Below the pieces are notes generated by a model that worked only from the letters and a program-made list of their open reading frames with translations, did not search any database and was not told where the DNA came from. Shown here in pieces: positions 24,820 to 35,950 of a stretch of 64,000 bases of DNA. Numbering within the stretch: the stretch's first letter is position 1; the number at the start of each line of letters is the position of its first letter. The stretch spans positions 37,852,991 to 37,916,990 of the forward strand of contig CM055109.1 of NCBI GenBank assembly GCA_029204225.1, written 5' to 3'. The position numbers were made by a program, and so were the translations under genes. The DNA is from Diphasiastrum complanatum (taxonomy: Eukaryota > Streptophyta > Lycopodiopsida > Lycopodiales > Lycopodiaceae).

Positions 24820-25289
24820 AGTTGAAATTTCGATAGAATCTAGTGCAGTATGCAGATCACATCACACAATCACCATAGCCACTCCTCACAAGCTCTCAAA
24901 GGTGGCACAGCAAAAGTTAATAGATTACAAAGAAACATTGTACATATAGAGTATTCACAAACTACATGAAAAGGCAGGTGTCCTAAAATTGGCCTACCAC
25001 CTGTCAAACTAAGGTCTGGCCCAATATGGCCAAATTCTACCGACAAACTTGGGACATGCCCCCAAGTATAGCAAGTACTATAAATAACTTTGTACATGCT
25101 AATTCTTCTTATGTGTGGCTACTTGGCTAACCCAAGTAGCCGGCTACGGGATCAGTGCCCGATCAATATATCCTAACAGGTCACGTCCCGATCACAACCA
25201 TATATAGTAAACCAAATAAACTGTACAATAATTACATCATCACATTTAGAGCTTATACTAATGAATCAGATCAAAATTGGTTTCTAACT
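24820..25289 (-). repeat. 5' LTR of the LARD-like element (470 bp)
   Basis: On the minus strand it starts AGTTAGAAACC and ends TTTCAACT, followed with no gap by the primer-binding site. It includes CCCCCAAGTATAGCAAGTA-type sequence absent from the other LTR. Confidence 0.92.
25117..25141. other. LTR hairpin, second copy
   Basis: Same 10-bp stem and 5-base loop as in the left LTR, unchanged in both arms. Confidence 0.85.
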
Positions 25290-25294
25290 CATCT
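25290..25294 (+). other. Target-site duplication, right copy (CATCT)
   Basis: CATCT directly after the right LTR terminus, matching the left copy. Confidence 0.92.
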
Positions 25295-27063
25295 CCTGTG
25301 CAACGTTGCATACAGAATAGCACAATCAATAATGCCACTCCTCATACGCATTGTGATTCATCATTACTATTGTTCAATGGACAATTGAGCCCTACTGAAG
25401 AAGTGATGGAAGAACCGCAGGTTTGGAACCAACAAGGGAACATACTAAGTAAACTGCAGGCCACACAAGATCTAATAGTTGGAATGTTGCAGAAAATGAA
25501 ACAAGATCGGCAAGCTGACGAGGTGAAATGGGAAAGATTGTTTGCTAGCCTATTTAGTGGACAAGACAAAATTGCGGGAGCTGATCAAAGAGGTAATGAG
25601 CCATGTACATCGTTCCAACTACCGTCTCCATCACAAAATGTAACATCTTCTCAAGATGTCCGGAGAATTGAAATGGACAAGGAAAAACAGGTATTACATA
25701 GTCATAATGGATATCCGGTTAGACTTGGAAATCACAAGGGAACGTTGGAACAACGAGCACAACAATCTATAGCAGCCAAAAGTGTGCCAACGAATGTTCA
25801 TCAAAATGTCCAACAAAGAGGTGAAGCTTCAAGGATCCAACATTTTGAGGATGATGAACAATTTGATAGTGGAAGTCAAGACTCAAATCAAGAACAGCAT
25901 ATTGATATTGATCCCGAAGGAACAGTCAACATCGGGAACTTGCTACAATCATGCCTTTAAAATCAAAATGGTAGTGATCAAGAGGAAATGTCTGGTATGG
26001 AAGATCCAATGCAGGAAATGAATTCAAGTGAATCCGATGATTCTTCATCAAGAACATTAGAGGATGAACCAGAAGTGCAATTTGATGAGGAAAAGCAGTT
26101 ACCAATGATGGAAAGCCTATTCAATAGATGGATCAGCCAACTTCATCAACAACTCTTGATTCCCCATTGAATTCACGGGAAATGGACAATCAACATTTAT
26201 GCAGTGCTATGGAATGTACACAAGATCGGCAATATAAATGTAATTCCCAATTTGAATCGACCCAGAAAATTACAATTGCAAATACAATGTCAATGCAAGG
26301 ACATCAAAAAATCAGCTGAGGACAACAAACATGATGCAGAGGATTATGAGGACAATATTTTTGTTTTCAATATTGATCTTCAATTGAGCAGTACAAGGGA
26401 CAATTCAGGAAAAGAAGTTGTCAATGAGGCAAATCACTCAAGGACCCTATCTTCCTTGAGATCACCAGAATTATCACATCACATTCAACTAGAAAACTTG
26501 TCTGAAACATCTTGTGAAATGGGATTAACAAACAAGGATACAACTGATCTATATGAATGTTTCACATTCAGTATAGAGTGCACAATGAAATGTCTTGTAT
26601 TATACAAGCTGGAAATTGTCCTAACTATAAGACGGGACAAACAATCAAAGATCCATTATATCACAATTTCCAGTTTGTGATTCAAAATATTGGAGATATC
26701 AATATTTTTGAACACGATGACGTAATCTACGAACGATTTTTTGTAGAGACTTTGAGTGAAAGAGATATCCTCACTCTTTGCAAGCATCTCATTCACTCGA
26801 TATTCTTGGAAATGAATGTCCATCTAGAATATCATTTATCATTTTCAGAGATGATCAATCAAAGCATATTAGTTCCTAAGTTGGGGATTGATCATGCCAA
26901 TAATTCCTTCATGCAGGATCTTCACAGTTCAGATGCAAGGCTTATGGTTATCATTGAAGCATTTGGATTGAACAACAAAGTGACTACCCAACAACATGAC
27001 AAAATCTTTAGACCAGCACAGCCAGATGCAATGCTAAAATATGATCCTAAAGGAAGTGGATAG
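25295..27063 (+). pseudogene. 3' part of the unrecognised interrupted reading frame
   Basis: It continues the frame from 19561 in phase (from PVQRC) and stays open to TAA 25958-25960, then further frames follow to 27063 with at least two shifts (near 26170 and 26560). The first part has a helical stretch (LSKLQATQDLIVGMLQKMKQ) and Gln/Ser-rich linkers; the middle is acidic (EEMSGMEDPMQEMNSSESDD); the last part is more globular-looking (INIFEHDDVIYERFFVETLS ... HLIHSIFLEMNVHLEYHL). I recognise no domain. Position between a long leader and a polypurine tract/LTR start suggests a Gag-like or accessory product of a non-autonomous retroelement; a decayed host gene is the alternative. Confidence 0.45.
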
Positions 27064-27320
27064 ATCATCCAATTTATTAAGCAGACAAACGAGGATATTG
27101 TGATTTGATTGTCAAAAAGCAATATAGTGTTTCATCCATCTTTTCTCCTTCATGGGAACAAGGATTACAGTCTGAAGCTAGCAAAATGGATTCAATTTGA
27201 CAGCTTTGGATCTGTAATGAAGCAATATTTTTTCTACAACGGCACATCCTCCATCATAACTGCTTAACCGAGGCGATCAAGCTGATCAAACAAGCGTCTT
27301 CATTTTTTAGGACAAAAATG

Positions 27321-27345
27321 TTTAAGCAGGGGGAGTGTCATGTAC
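27321..27345 (+). other. Polypurine tract and LTR start
   Basis: TTTAAGCAGGGGGAG (27321-27335) is followed by TGTCATGTAC, the usual arrangement of a polypurine tract abutting a TG-starting 3' LTR. It marks the probable 3' end of the retroelement whose frame is interrupted at 19561. No matching 5' LTR was found in the window and the LTR's right end is not defined. Confidence 0.6.
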
Positions 27346-28568
27346 TTATTCTCACCTGATCCAATCCACAACAAAATGGTACTATTAAGCCAACCAGTGA
27401 AACCTAAATTTAATCGTCACCACTACTATCCATCCATAATCATGAAGCATTCATAGCTCAATACCCCCAAAACTCCTCTAGTTCCAAATTATTCACAACA
27501 ATCCCTAGAGAGTTCCTCTATTTCACTAAGAGAGAACCTTTGCACACTTATTGGATTTCTCTCAAAAAAAATTCTGTTTGTTTATGCTGATGAATGGATT
27601 AAATGTTAGGATGATATGATTGGTCATGACAAAAGTGAAAAACAAAAACCAAAAATAACCTGATTAAATGGCTTGAAAAGGTCGTGGGCTCTAACTGGTC
27701 TAAGTGCATACCCCCAACCTTTTAGTCCATATCATATCTTGGTGAAGCAGGCTTTAGTAGATTTCTTCTGCTTAGGGTTTAGATCTGTTTCTTTCAATAT
27801 ATCCATATATCACTCTTGCATTACAATATTTTTGTGCCTCTCAAGTACAATCAGTACTTTTAAATACATTTCTCATTCCAATATCTATAAAACGACGCCT
27901 GAATGTGCTAATATTGTCCATTTAAAAGTCTTGTTACATAAATTGTAATTTCATGTGCTGCAGCTTTGCATTTACTCTTCCATCAAATAGGTCGTTCTCT
28001 TCTATCGACAAAGATTTTGAATTGGCATATGATTGAACAAGTCTAACAGGGATCTCTCGAAGGCATGTAATAGTATTAGCTATCATCGGAAATGAAATTA
28101 CATGCTGATATAAACAAGAAAACAAAAAAGTCCATATATTGCTGCTTACAAAAAAAATATGACACATTAACATTTGTCACCTTTAATAAAGAAAAATGTG
28201 GCAGTGCTACTATGAAACTCAAAAATTATGGACGCATGCTTCAGAAAGAGAATGTAAGTCAGAAGCAGCCTGATAAAAGAATGAAGCACCATAGAACTAC
28301 AATGTTACACACCATACAAGGCAATTCCATGATTACTTTTGGACTAAAAACTTGAAATCTCCATAAGTTGACAACTTACAAGACATCTGAAGTGAGCTAA
28401 CAACGAGGGGCAGGAACTAAAGAGATATACAAAGCACACTCTAAAGAGCATGAACTATCATCAGTCTAAACAGCGCAGCTCTCTCCACTCCCCTTGCCGT
28501 TCATAAAACATATGCTTTACATTTTGTTACAAAACTATATGATATTATCAGTGAAACTAAGAATGTGC
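27346..28568. other. LTR remnant and spacer downstream of KLCR
   Basis: The first few hundred bases are probably the 3' LTR that starts at 27336; the rest is AT-rich spacer without recognisable genes. Confidence 0.5.
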
Positions 28569-28574
28569 TTTATT
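28569..28574 (-). terminator. Candidate poly(A) signal of the KLCR gene
   Basis: Minus-strand AATAAA about 335 bases beyond the KLCR stop codon. Chosen by position and sequence only. Confidence 0.45.
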
Positions 28575-28907
28575 TTCTGCATCCATGTCACACCTGACAA
28601 GGTTACCTTCTCTGATCTCCCGCAGTGGTGCAAGCAGATGAATAATTTCTGCACTATGTTTAAAGAGATAGGAGATCATTTGCACAAAAATATCCACCAA
28701 GGCCTTGCTGAAACTCAAGAACAACAGTATGATGACTGCACACATGACAACACTTTTGAGTAGAATCTGAACCACTTTGCCAGGAACATAGCCATTACTT
28801 ATATTCTGACGTTCAAATCTTCTCTCTTTTGAATTTGGTTGACTGCAAAGCATATTCACTTTCACAAGGTATTCACACTAACTCCATGCCAAAGAAGGCT
28901 TTTCTCA

Positions 28908-31900
28908 TTACCTCTGCTTTCCCTCATACCTGCGACTACCTGCGACAGGTAAAGTGAGCAGCTGCTCTAAAGTGTTAGTTTTTCGAACTCGAGGCCGACC
29001 CACTTCTCGCAAGAGCTCCATCAACCTCTGTCTCTCATCTTCAACGTCTCGATGTACTGTCCCCAATCTCTCTTCTTTCACCTCTAGAATAGTTTCAAGA
29101 ATAGAGATTGCATCATCCACCCTGCAAGTAGACATATTTGTTGTCATGAAAGAGGGTACTTTTAGGAAGCGTTTGCAACAAACCTTCCCGAAAGTTTCAG
29201 AACGTGACAATGATCCTTTAAAGACTAAAATTTGATGAGGCATACAGAGAGATTATTATTAGTACCTGCCCAGAGCGTCATAAACACCAGCAAGATTACT
29301 ACATACTGCAAGGGTATCAGGATGGTGAGGACCGCAAGCCTCTTCAAGTATACTTTGTGCCTCTTGGAAGACTTCTGTGGCATATGCAAGTTCATGAAGT
29401 TCTACACAAGCCAGACCCATTTGATTCAGCAACACTCCTACAAGAGCAGTATCTTTCTCACTTCCAGCCCGGAGCTTCAGGACTGCATTTTTGAAAGCTC
29501 TGAAGGAATTTGAAGGTTTTCCCATCACAAAGTAAAGAACTCCCATTTGAGCTTCAACACCTGCTGCAGCATTATGTTCACCAGGAGCTTTCTCCAGAAT
29601 GTCTAAAGCTCTTTGAAGAAGGCACAAAGCTTGTTCTCGCTCGTTTATTGTTTCATATACAGCAGCAACTTCTGTCAAGCCTATTGCTAACTCATCAAGG
29701 GCATGGCGAGCTCCATGCTTTCCATAAATCCGTAATGCATTGTCGCCATAAGACTTGGCTTCACGCTGCTTCCCTGTTTTCAAAGATACTTCTGCTAGGC
29801 TTATGTATATTGACGCAACTGAAGCATGTGCCTCTCCTTTGACGGATTTAAAAACGCTAAGAGCCTTCTGGTAAGCAAACACAGCCTCGTCATATCGCCC
29901 CAATGCAACATAAGCATCTCCGATACAGCAATCTACTGCTGCCACTTCCACCTCCTTTGAATTAGAACTCAGAGCAGTGCTTGCAAAAACCAAATGCTCC
30001 AGTGCAGTCTCATGTTCACCTTTTGCGCTGAGAATGAGAGCCATGAGTCTCCTGTCTATTGCTTCCTCCACGGAACCATGCGAACTGTTTTCACTATGAA
30101 TCTTCAGAACATGCTGACACATTTCCTCTGCTTCTTTGAACTGCATAGCCTGCAAGTCACGAAGAAGCTCCCATTTGAGACTAATAAGAACTCTGTGACA
30201 AGTTTATGTCAGAAATTCATTACTGTCTGCAGCTGCATTTACACAATCACACGATGATAATCTTTGACAGAGAGCATATAATTGTTACATTTGTGGCTAT
30301 AGGGTATATAGCATGATGGAAGTAAAAAGCAAGCTATAACTTCAGCCTCTTCCTTTTATAGATTGTGGATGAATGATCACCTCAGTCTTCAACCTTATGG
30401 GCTCCACCAACAAAATCTTTAATCATCAACTGCATAGCGTGGACCAAAATGCTACAACATATCTTATCAATTCAACAGCACCCAAGAGTAGTTGCAGTTC
30501 AGATGCATTTGCAAAAAACCAATGCACCGAATTTCTATCACTACTCCAGAGGTGAAGGGCAAACTCGATAATCATGAATCGTAGCAAAAAAGAGAGCAAA
30601 GCCGATTAAATGAAATCCCCACTTCCTCGTAGAGAAGAAAGTGTTTTATGTCTCATCACTTTGGCTTGCTCAAAACCTAACCAAGAAGCATAGCTGGTGG
30701 ACAGAATGCAATACTAAGATAAAAATCACCAATTATACACAATCAATAACACACTTCAAAGCTTCCATTTGCATAGTCCATAATATATTCAAAGTTGAAC
30801 TATGTAGATTACAAACGGCCCCCATGTAAGATGGTGGTGCTTCTGTTGGGCTTGCCCACCTGGGCAGTTTCGTGCTCCCACATGGGGCCAAAGGCTTGTT
30901 CAAGATAAATTAACAATATAAACAAGTAAGATAATGCCAAAATTGACAAGAAAGAGTGTTAGTGGTGACGAAGGGCAATTTTTGTCCCAAAAACCTGAAT
31001 ACACCACCAAGTATCACATGAAGTTATTTTGGTAATCGCCACAACAAACTTCTACAAAGCAGGAAAAACAAGAAGAATAATTTACTTGCCCACTCTGCGA
31101 CTAAGCATCCACCTTTTTGGAAGATATTTCTTAAACTTAGTTTTTATTAGAATTGAAAGTTGAGGGGGTCTATAATATAAGTTCATCTCTTAGCCCACGC
31201 CCAACAAGGGCATCACATATTGTTCCAAGGAGAGAGATTGATTCTTGGTTCAGTTTGTCATACATCACTATTTCACTTGATTGATGGGCCATCACTATAT
31301 CAGAATGATTCTAATCATGATTTCAAACATATATGATCGGCTTTTTGGATAATATTCAAGTCTAGGGAGTGAAAAGAAATACAACTCTGAGCAATGTAAA
31401 AATAGAGAAAAGAGACAGAAGAGAAATAAGAATTTGGGTAGGAGAAGAGAAGACAAAAGAGCGATAGGCTACCTGCAGGTGCGCTTCAGATAAGTATCGG
31501 CATGTGTCCCCAACAAGCGGATCCATGTCTCCAAGTGCCTGCTTTTGAACTTCCAATGCAGTATGATATGAATCCAGAGCCTTTTCATGCATTCCAATTA
31601 GGACAAAAGTATCCCCAAGCTGCATGTGCCCTGAAAATAGAGCAAGCATTGATTCTGTGCGTGCGCTAGTATCTGGTGTCCCCTCTGAGCTCTTAGACTC
31701 TGAATTGACCAAGGCAAGAGAACGCTGCAAAATTGAGATGGCTTCTTCATATTGACCCAATGTACAGTGTACTGCTGCCAAAATGTGCATGCTCATCACC
31801 AGCTCCAGACAAGATGAATTGCCAGCATTGCTCTCAAAGAATTTGACGGCTCTAGTTGCATGTTCAAGTGCTTTGTTGGGGTTGTCACCAGATGCATAGC

Positions 31901-33275
31901 TCAATTTGGCCATTTTCAGTAACAACTGACCTTTGCCTAAACCACTGGGCTGTGCAACTTGCTGCTTGGAACTTATTGCAGGGGTCCCATTGTGGGTGTT
32001 TCCATCCTCACTGCCTTGCTGCTCATTTGCAGTGGTCCCTTTCTGCCCTAGCCGAGATTTTCTGCTCTTGAGAATTGGAACTAGAGATTTTCTGGGTAGC
32101 TTCTCAGAAGCCTTTTTCAGAGCTTTTTGGTTGTCCTCCTTTTCTTCAGATCCTTCTGAGCCCGCTGATTCTGGTGATACTTTTGACGCCTTCATTGGTG
32201 AGATGCTCTTGGGTGGAGTCTGTGGAGGAGTCTTGGGTGATTTTTCAGGCTGAATTACTGGAACACTCTTCTGAGACGGAGACAAAGAAGTTGGTGTTTT
32301 TGCGGGAGAGTGAGGATCACTGGATGAGATCCTGGGTGGCTTCTCAACTGCTCTTTTCAAACCCTTGTGGGTAGTTTTCTTCTCTACAGATTTTTCCACC
32401 GCAGACTTTAGTGGCTTTGATGGTGCATCCAAGAAGTTGGTAAGGTTGTTTAGGGAGGTGGTCCCAGGCTGATCTGCCTTTTTCTCTGCGGTCGACTTAT
32501 GTGGGGAAGGAGGAGGTTGGGCGGCAGCCACGGTCTCAGAAAAGTTTGGATCTTTCAAAGAGTAGACATCAATCACCTGTGATGAGCAACTGCTCACTTG
32601 CCCTGTGCGGATTTGTGATGAACTCACCTGAATTGTGTCCTGAACTGACTCCTCACGTGCATCTGCTTTTTTTACAGTTTGTCCAAGAGCTTGATCTACA
32701 GAGCTCTGTAGTGGGTTCTCCATCTGAGCTAGTGAGCAGCTATTTTCCAATCTCTCCCCGTCTATAACCACTACTTGTGAAGCATTGTCTGAAGGATACT
32801 CTTGCGGATGCTCGCTAGTGGATTCTTCTTGAGATTTGACAGCTTCAGAACCATGTTCTCTAAAGTTTTCCTCTTTTACAGGCTTTTGAACAGCGCCTTC
32901 AGAGTTTGATGGGATCACCAAATCAGAAGTCTGCTGGTGCAATTGAAGATCTCTTTTGGAATGATAGGAAGACTTCTTGGGTGCTGTTATTGGAGCATTG
33001 CTGCCTTTTGTGCTCTTGGGCTGATGCTTCACCCCATTCTGGTTCTTCACGTTCTTCCTCTGGGGTGCTGCTGTCAACTCCTGCCTGCTGGGGTGGCTGC
33101 CGTTCTGTCCCTTTGCATCTTTGTGTATGATTTGAGACAATGCCCCCCCATCATCACTTGGTTTCAGCACCTTTGAGTGCACATTATCCTTGTTCTGATC
33201 TTCAGGAGCTTCAAGAACAGGTTCGGTGCCTGGGGCAACAGATGCCTGGTCTGCCTCCACCGTCAAACTTGGCAT
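28908..33275 (-). CDS. KLCR: Kinesin light chain-related TPR protein (KLCR / cellulose microtubule uncoupling family)
   Basis: Three coding exons: 33275-31473, 30149-29266 and 29121-28908, joined at GT-AG introns (donors CAG|GTAGCC and CAG|GTACT; acceptors CTTGCAG and ACTTGCAG) with matching phases, giving 966 residues. I start at the ATG of MPSLTVEADQ; the frame is open 15 codons upstream without an ATG. Residues 1-444 are Ser/Pro/Lys-rich and probably disordered (KTPPQTPPKSISP). From about 445 (GLGKGQLLLKMAKLSYASGD) to about 930 run tandem TPR helices (GQYEEAISILQRSL, GRYDEAVFAYQKAL, HPDTLAVCSNLAGVYDALGR), then a basic tail. In Arabidopsis this family (KLCR1-3, also CMU1-3) binds cortical microtubules and IQD proteins and steadies cellulose synthase tracks. 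Arabidopsis members are about 600-660 residues, so the N-terminal extension is long. It is the only intact host gene here. Confidence 0.92.
30150..31472 (-). other. KLCR intron 1 (1.3 kb)
   Basis: Intron between the first and second coding exons. It has no coding content, but holds a 75-bp stretch (about 30818-30893) whose ends GGCCCCCATGT and ACATGGGGCC are inverted, possibly a tiny miniature element. Confidence 0.8.
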
Positions 33276-33312
33276 TGTCCTCAGAAGCTTACCTGAGGAG
33301 TCTTCAGACACG

Positions 33313-33600
33313 CTGAACAAGATAGATGTATCGAGATAAGTAAAGAATCCAAGACTAGATTGACTTTCTTCCTAGGCCCCCACAATGCTCACACTAGCTT
33401 CAGAAGCAGTGCATAAGGATGGCTCGGCAATCCACAAGACATCAAGTGTCAAACTTACAGACTTTGGAAGAGATCCAAAGACCCAAGACAAGACTAGAAT
33501 GTGAGATTGCAGAAAGCTAAAAAGTGAGAAAGGAAGTAAAGAGAAAGGGACTGGAGAACGGGGCCTAGGTGAGCTAGATCAGAGCATATTCCATACACAG
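33313..33600 (-). other. KLCR 5' leader: upstream exon and probable 5'-UTR intron
   Basis: A donor-like CT|GTAAGT lies at 33459/33458 and an acceptor-like CTTGTTCAG at 33321-33313, defining a 146-bp intron; the exon from 33312 then carries the ATG at 33275. The upstream exon is strongly pyrimidine-rich (CCCTTTCTCTTTACTTCC), as in plant leaders. A second donor-like CAG|GTAAGC lies between the acceptor and the ATG, so alternative leader splicing is possible. The transcription start is not defined. Confidence 0.5.
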
Positions 33601-34221
33601 GATCGGCTACTCTGATCCAGCTCTACTGTAAGCTGATGCTTCTCAGTGCTGCTAGTACTATTTTGTGACTCATCTGGGTTTCATGAAGGATGCATGCAGA
33701 CTGTGAGAGCTGGCAAAGCTGTCAGGAGTAGTTTTCTTGTTTTCTCCCTCTGGTCTGCTGCTACTAACCACTATTCTACACCATCTGATTAGCACCTTAG
33801 GCCTTCCTCACACCTCACAACAGCACCAGCAGCTAGGATTCTTCTTTGATTGTTTATTTTTTTGTTGCAGATTCTTTGATTTTACTTTGTCTAAAACAGC
33901 AGTGCACAGTAGTGCAATCTTCGATGGTGGGTGGTGGTGGTGTTGGAGTTGGTGGGTGGTGATGATGGAGGTGGGTGGGTGCCCACTGCCTCTGCCTTTG
34001 ATTCCTCATCTGCTACATCTGCATCACCGATGCTCCATTATCTTTAAAATCCCTTCTTTCTCTCCTTACCTCATTAATAATCCAAATTTGCATTTAATTC
34101 TTTTCTAAGAAGACCACATTCTTGTTCATCATTCCCCAAATCCATTTTCACACATTATTCATCAATTTCTCAGGATTACTTCTTGGAATTTGAAGGGCAC
34201 CGTGAAAGATGAAGTGTCTCA
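33601..34221. other. Upstream region of KLCR
   Basis: No gene is seen. It includes a GGT-rich tract (33924-33990). Confidence 0.5.
33924..33990 (+). repeat. GGT/GGGT-rich tract upstream of KLCR
   Basis: About 67 bases of GGTGGGTGG-type sequence with several G2-G3 runs, about 650 bp upstream of the KLCR start codon. G-rich on the strand opposite to the gene. Confidence 0.8.
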
Positions 34222-34440
34222 TTTTTTTTTTGAACGTGTTGTGCTACTAGTGGTCATTTATATGCAACATATACAATGTAGCAGTGCTAGTTAGGCAATG
34301 CGAAGAAAGCGGAGAGCCCAAAGATGTCACTTCGCAATGGTTGAGAATCGAGCATGTGCCTCCGGGCCACAATTAACAACTCTACTTAGTACCCACCAAC
34401 CCGCTAAGATTGACCCTTAGGGTCTCATTTTAGAATAATA
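34222..34440 (-). repeat. SINE-like element, copy 1
   Basis: On the minus strand it begins with a tRNA-like region (box A-like TTAGCGGGTTGGTGGG, box B-like GCTCGATTCTC), continues with a shared body containing ATATGTTGCATATAA and CCACTAGT, and ends in a 10-base poly(A). This resembles a tRNA-derived SINE. The 5' limit is approximate. Confidence 0.5.
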
Positions 34441-34938
34441 ACCCCACTCCAATGGTTGGAAAACTTTTTGAATTATCCTCAAAATTTGTGCATTTTTTAA
34501 AGCTTCTTGGTTTCTTGAAGACTATTACTTATGAAAGGGTTTATATGTTTTTATGCTTTGTATAAAAAAAACTGTCAAAAAATTATGTCAATTCCATTCC
34601 TATACTTTGTCAACTTTTTCGAGCACTACATGGCTCTAAAAAAATAAGAGAAACTTCAAACAAAGGGGGCTTTAGGGTGAACACTTGGGGAGCTTGTCGG
34701 TGCTAGGAAAAGTGCACTAAGCCCCAACAATAACAAGGACCGGCATTTATGGCAAGTAAAGTCCATGGGTTCGAGTGTGCCGTTATCTATAAGTTGTTTT
34801 TATTCCATTAAAGTTGAAAGCGATATTATAAAATTGGACTTGTTGGAACATTTAGCAATGTTTTTGGCCTTTCTTTGAGAGTCCCTTGAAGGGTTTGTTT
34901 GCACTTCCAAGTTCAAAGAATGATTCACCTATATTACA
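34441..34938. other. Spacer between the SINE-like copies
   Basis: No gene. Bases about 34812-34895 (GATATTATAAAATTGGACTT ... TTTTTGGCCTTTCTTTGA) have a diverged relative at about 35778-35840, so this stretch contains an unidentified dispersed repeat. A box B-like GGGTTCGAGTGTG occurs near 34768. Confidence 0.5.
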
Positions 34939-35130
34939 TTTTTTTTTTTGCAAACATGTTAAGCACTTAACTAGTGGTTATATACAACATATATACAACG
35001 TGGCTATGTCATTTATAGAGCTAATCTCCTTAAATGTCCCTACACAGTGTCGGGATTAGAGCTTGCACCTTCCCATTGACATTCAACAGCTTTACCCATA
35101 CACCCCCTACGATGGACTATATTATAATTA
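34939..35130 (-). repeat. SINE-like element, copy 2
   Basis: Minus-strand copy of the same family: shared body (TATATGTTGTATATAACCACTAG) and an 11-base poly(A) tail, same orientation as copy 1, with a more diverged tRNA-like head. The 5' limit is approximate. Confidence 0.5.
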
Positions 35131-35881
35131 TTATTTTTAGGTCTCATTATATTTAAACACTTAAGGAGCTTGGTAGACACGAGACGGGCCATTAAACCAC
35201 AAGTAGTGTGGCTCAAAATTTACATTGGTTACATTACTGGGGGTGCGGGTGCCCATTTGGGGCCTTCACAAGCATAATGCCCCATCGCTCAGTAGCACGG
35301 GCACATGTGACCCAGTCCGATACACTTTCCAACTCAACACGTGGATCATGATTTGCTAAGCAAGTCATAAAATTTACAAGATACCACTTGTAAAGTTTAT
35401 TTGCTTGTCCCATAATAAGTTTTACAATATACTATTTACACCTATATAAACCAAAATTTCCAAAATTTTGTTCAAATGTGCTCTTGGGTGCTCAAGAGCT
35501 TTTGGCAAAAGTTCTGGGGAGAAAGATTCACACATTTAAACTATCGAATTCGAATTCATTGGCTCTCCAAACACACAACACAATCCCATTTGTGTGGAAT
35601 TAAAATTTGCCTTCATGTCATTAAGCTTCATCAATATTCCCAAACGTGGTGAGTTGGTGCATCTACCCATGTTTGATATTTTGTAATCCATGAGTTGATA
35701 ATACGAGGAATTTTCATCAAGTATAATCCCCTCAACCTAGACTTCATTCTATATATAAGTAGCCTTTTTAAAGTAGATTATAAAATTGGCCTTTATGTAA
35801 TATTTAGTAAAGTTTTTGGCCTTTCTTTGAAAAGCAAATGGGCCCCTGAAGGCCTTGCTCTTTCATTTTTCGAGCAATAAC
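35131..35881. other. Intergenic spacer
   Basis: No gene seen. It contains the second copy of a diverged repeat shared with about 34812-34895. Confidence 0.5.
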
Positions 35882-35950
35882 GGGGTTGGCTCAGTTGGTT
35901 GGCTTGGCATCCAAAGTTTCTTTGGTCCCAGGTTCGAGCCTCCCCTTGGA
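35882..35950 (+). other. tRNA-like sequence (tRNA pseudogene or SINE head)
   Basis: A box A match (TGGCTCAGTTGG) and a box B match (GGTTCGAGCCT) are spaced as in a tRNA gene, and GGGG at the start can pair with CCCC near the end. The anticodon arm does not fold convincingly, so this is more likely a tRNA-derived SINE head or a decayed tRNA than a working gene. Confidence 0.5.

Larger units (their letters stand above)
19562..25289 (-). mobile_element. Coding-free (LARD-like) LTR retrotransposon, AGTT...AACT termini
   Basis: A complete element of 5728 bp: LTRs at 19562-20012 and 24820-25289, a minus-strand primer-binding site TGGTATCAGAGCG touching the right LTR, a minus-strand polypurine tract AAGGGAGAG touching the left LTR, and a perfect 5-bp target duplication. 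The element therefore reads on the minus strand. The 4.8-kb interior has no frame longer than about 105 codons on either strand and no gag, protease, integrase, RT or RNase H motif. Known non-autonomous classes of this size are called LARDs; mobilisation would need proteins from another element. LTR termini are AG..CT rather than TG..CA. It sits inside a reading frame. Confidence 0.88.

Noticed and set aside
31856-33176. Several plus-strand open frames opposite the KLCR exon
   Set aside because: Antisense shadows of a conserved coding exon.
33737-34108. 123-codon frame upstream of KLCR
   Set aside because: Leu/Thr/Gly-rich and partly the GGT tract; no domain, probably chance.
35882-35950. 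Functional tRNA gene
   Set aside because: Internal promoter boxes are good but the anticodon arm and the acceptor/T stems do not fold well; kept only as tRNA-like.
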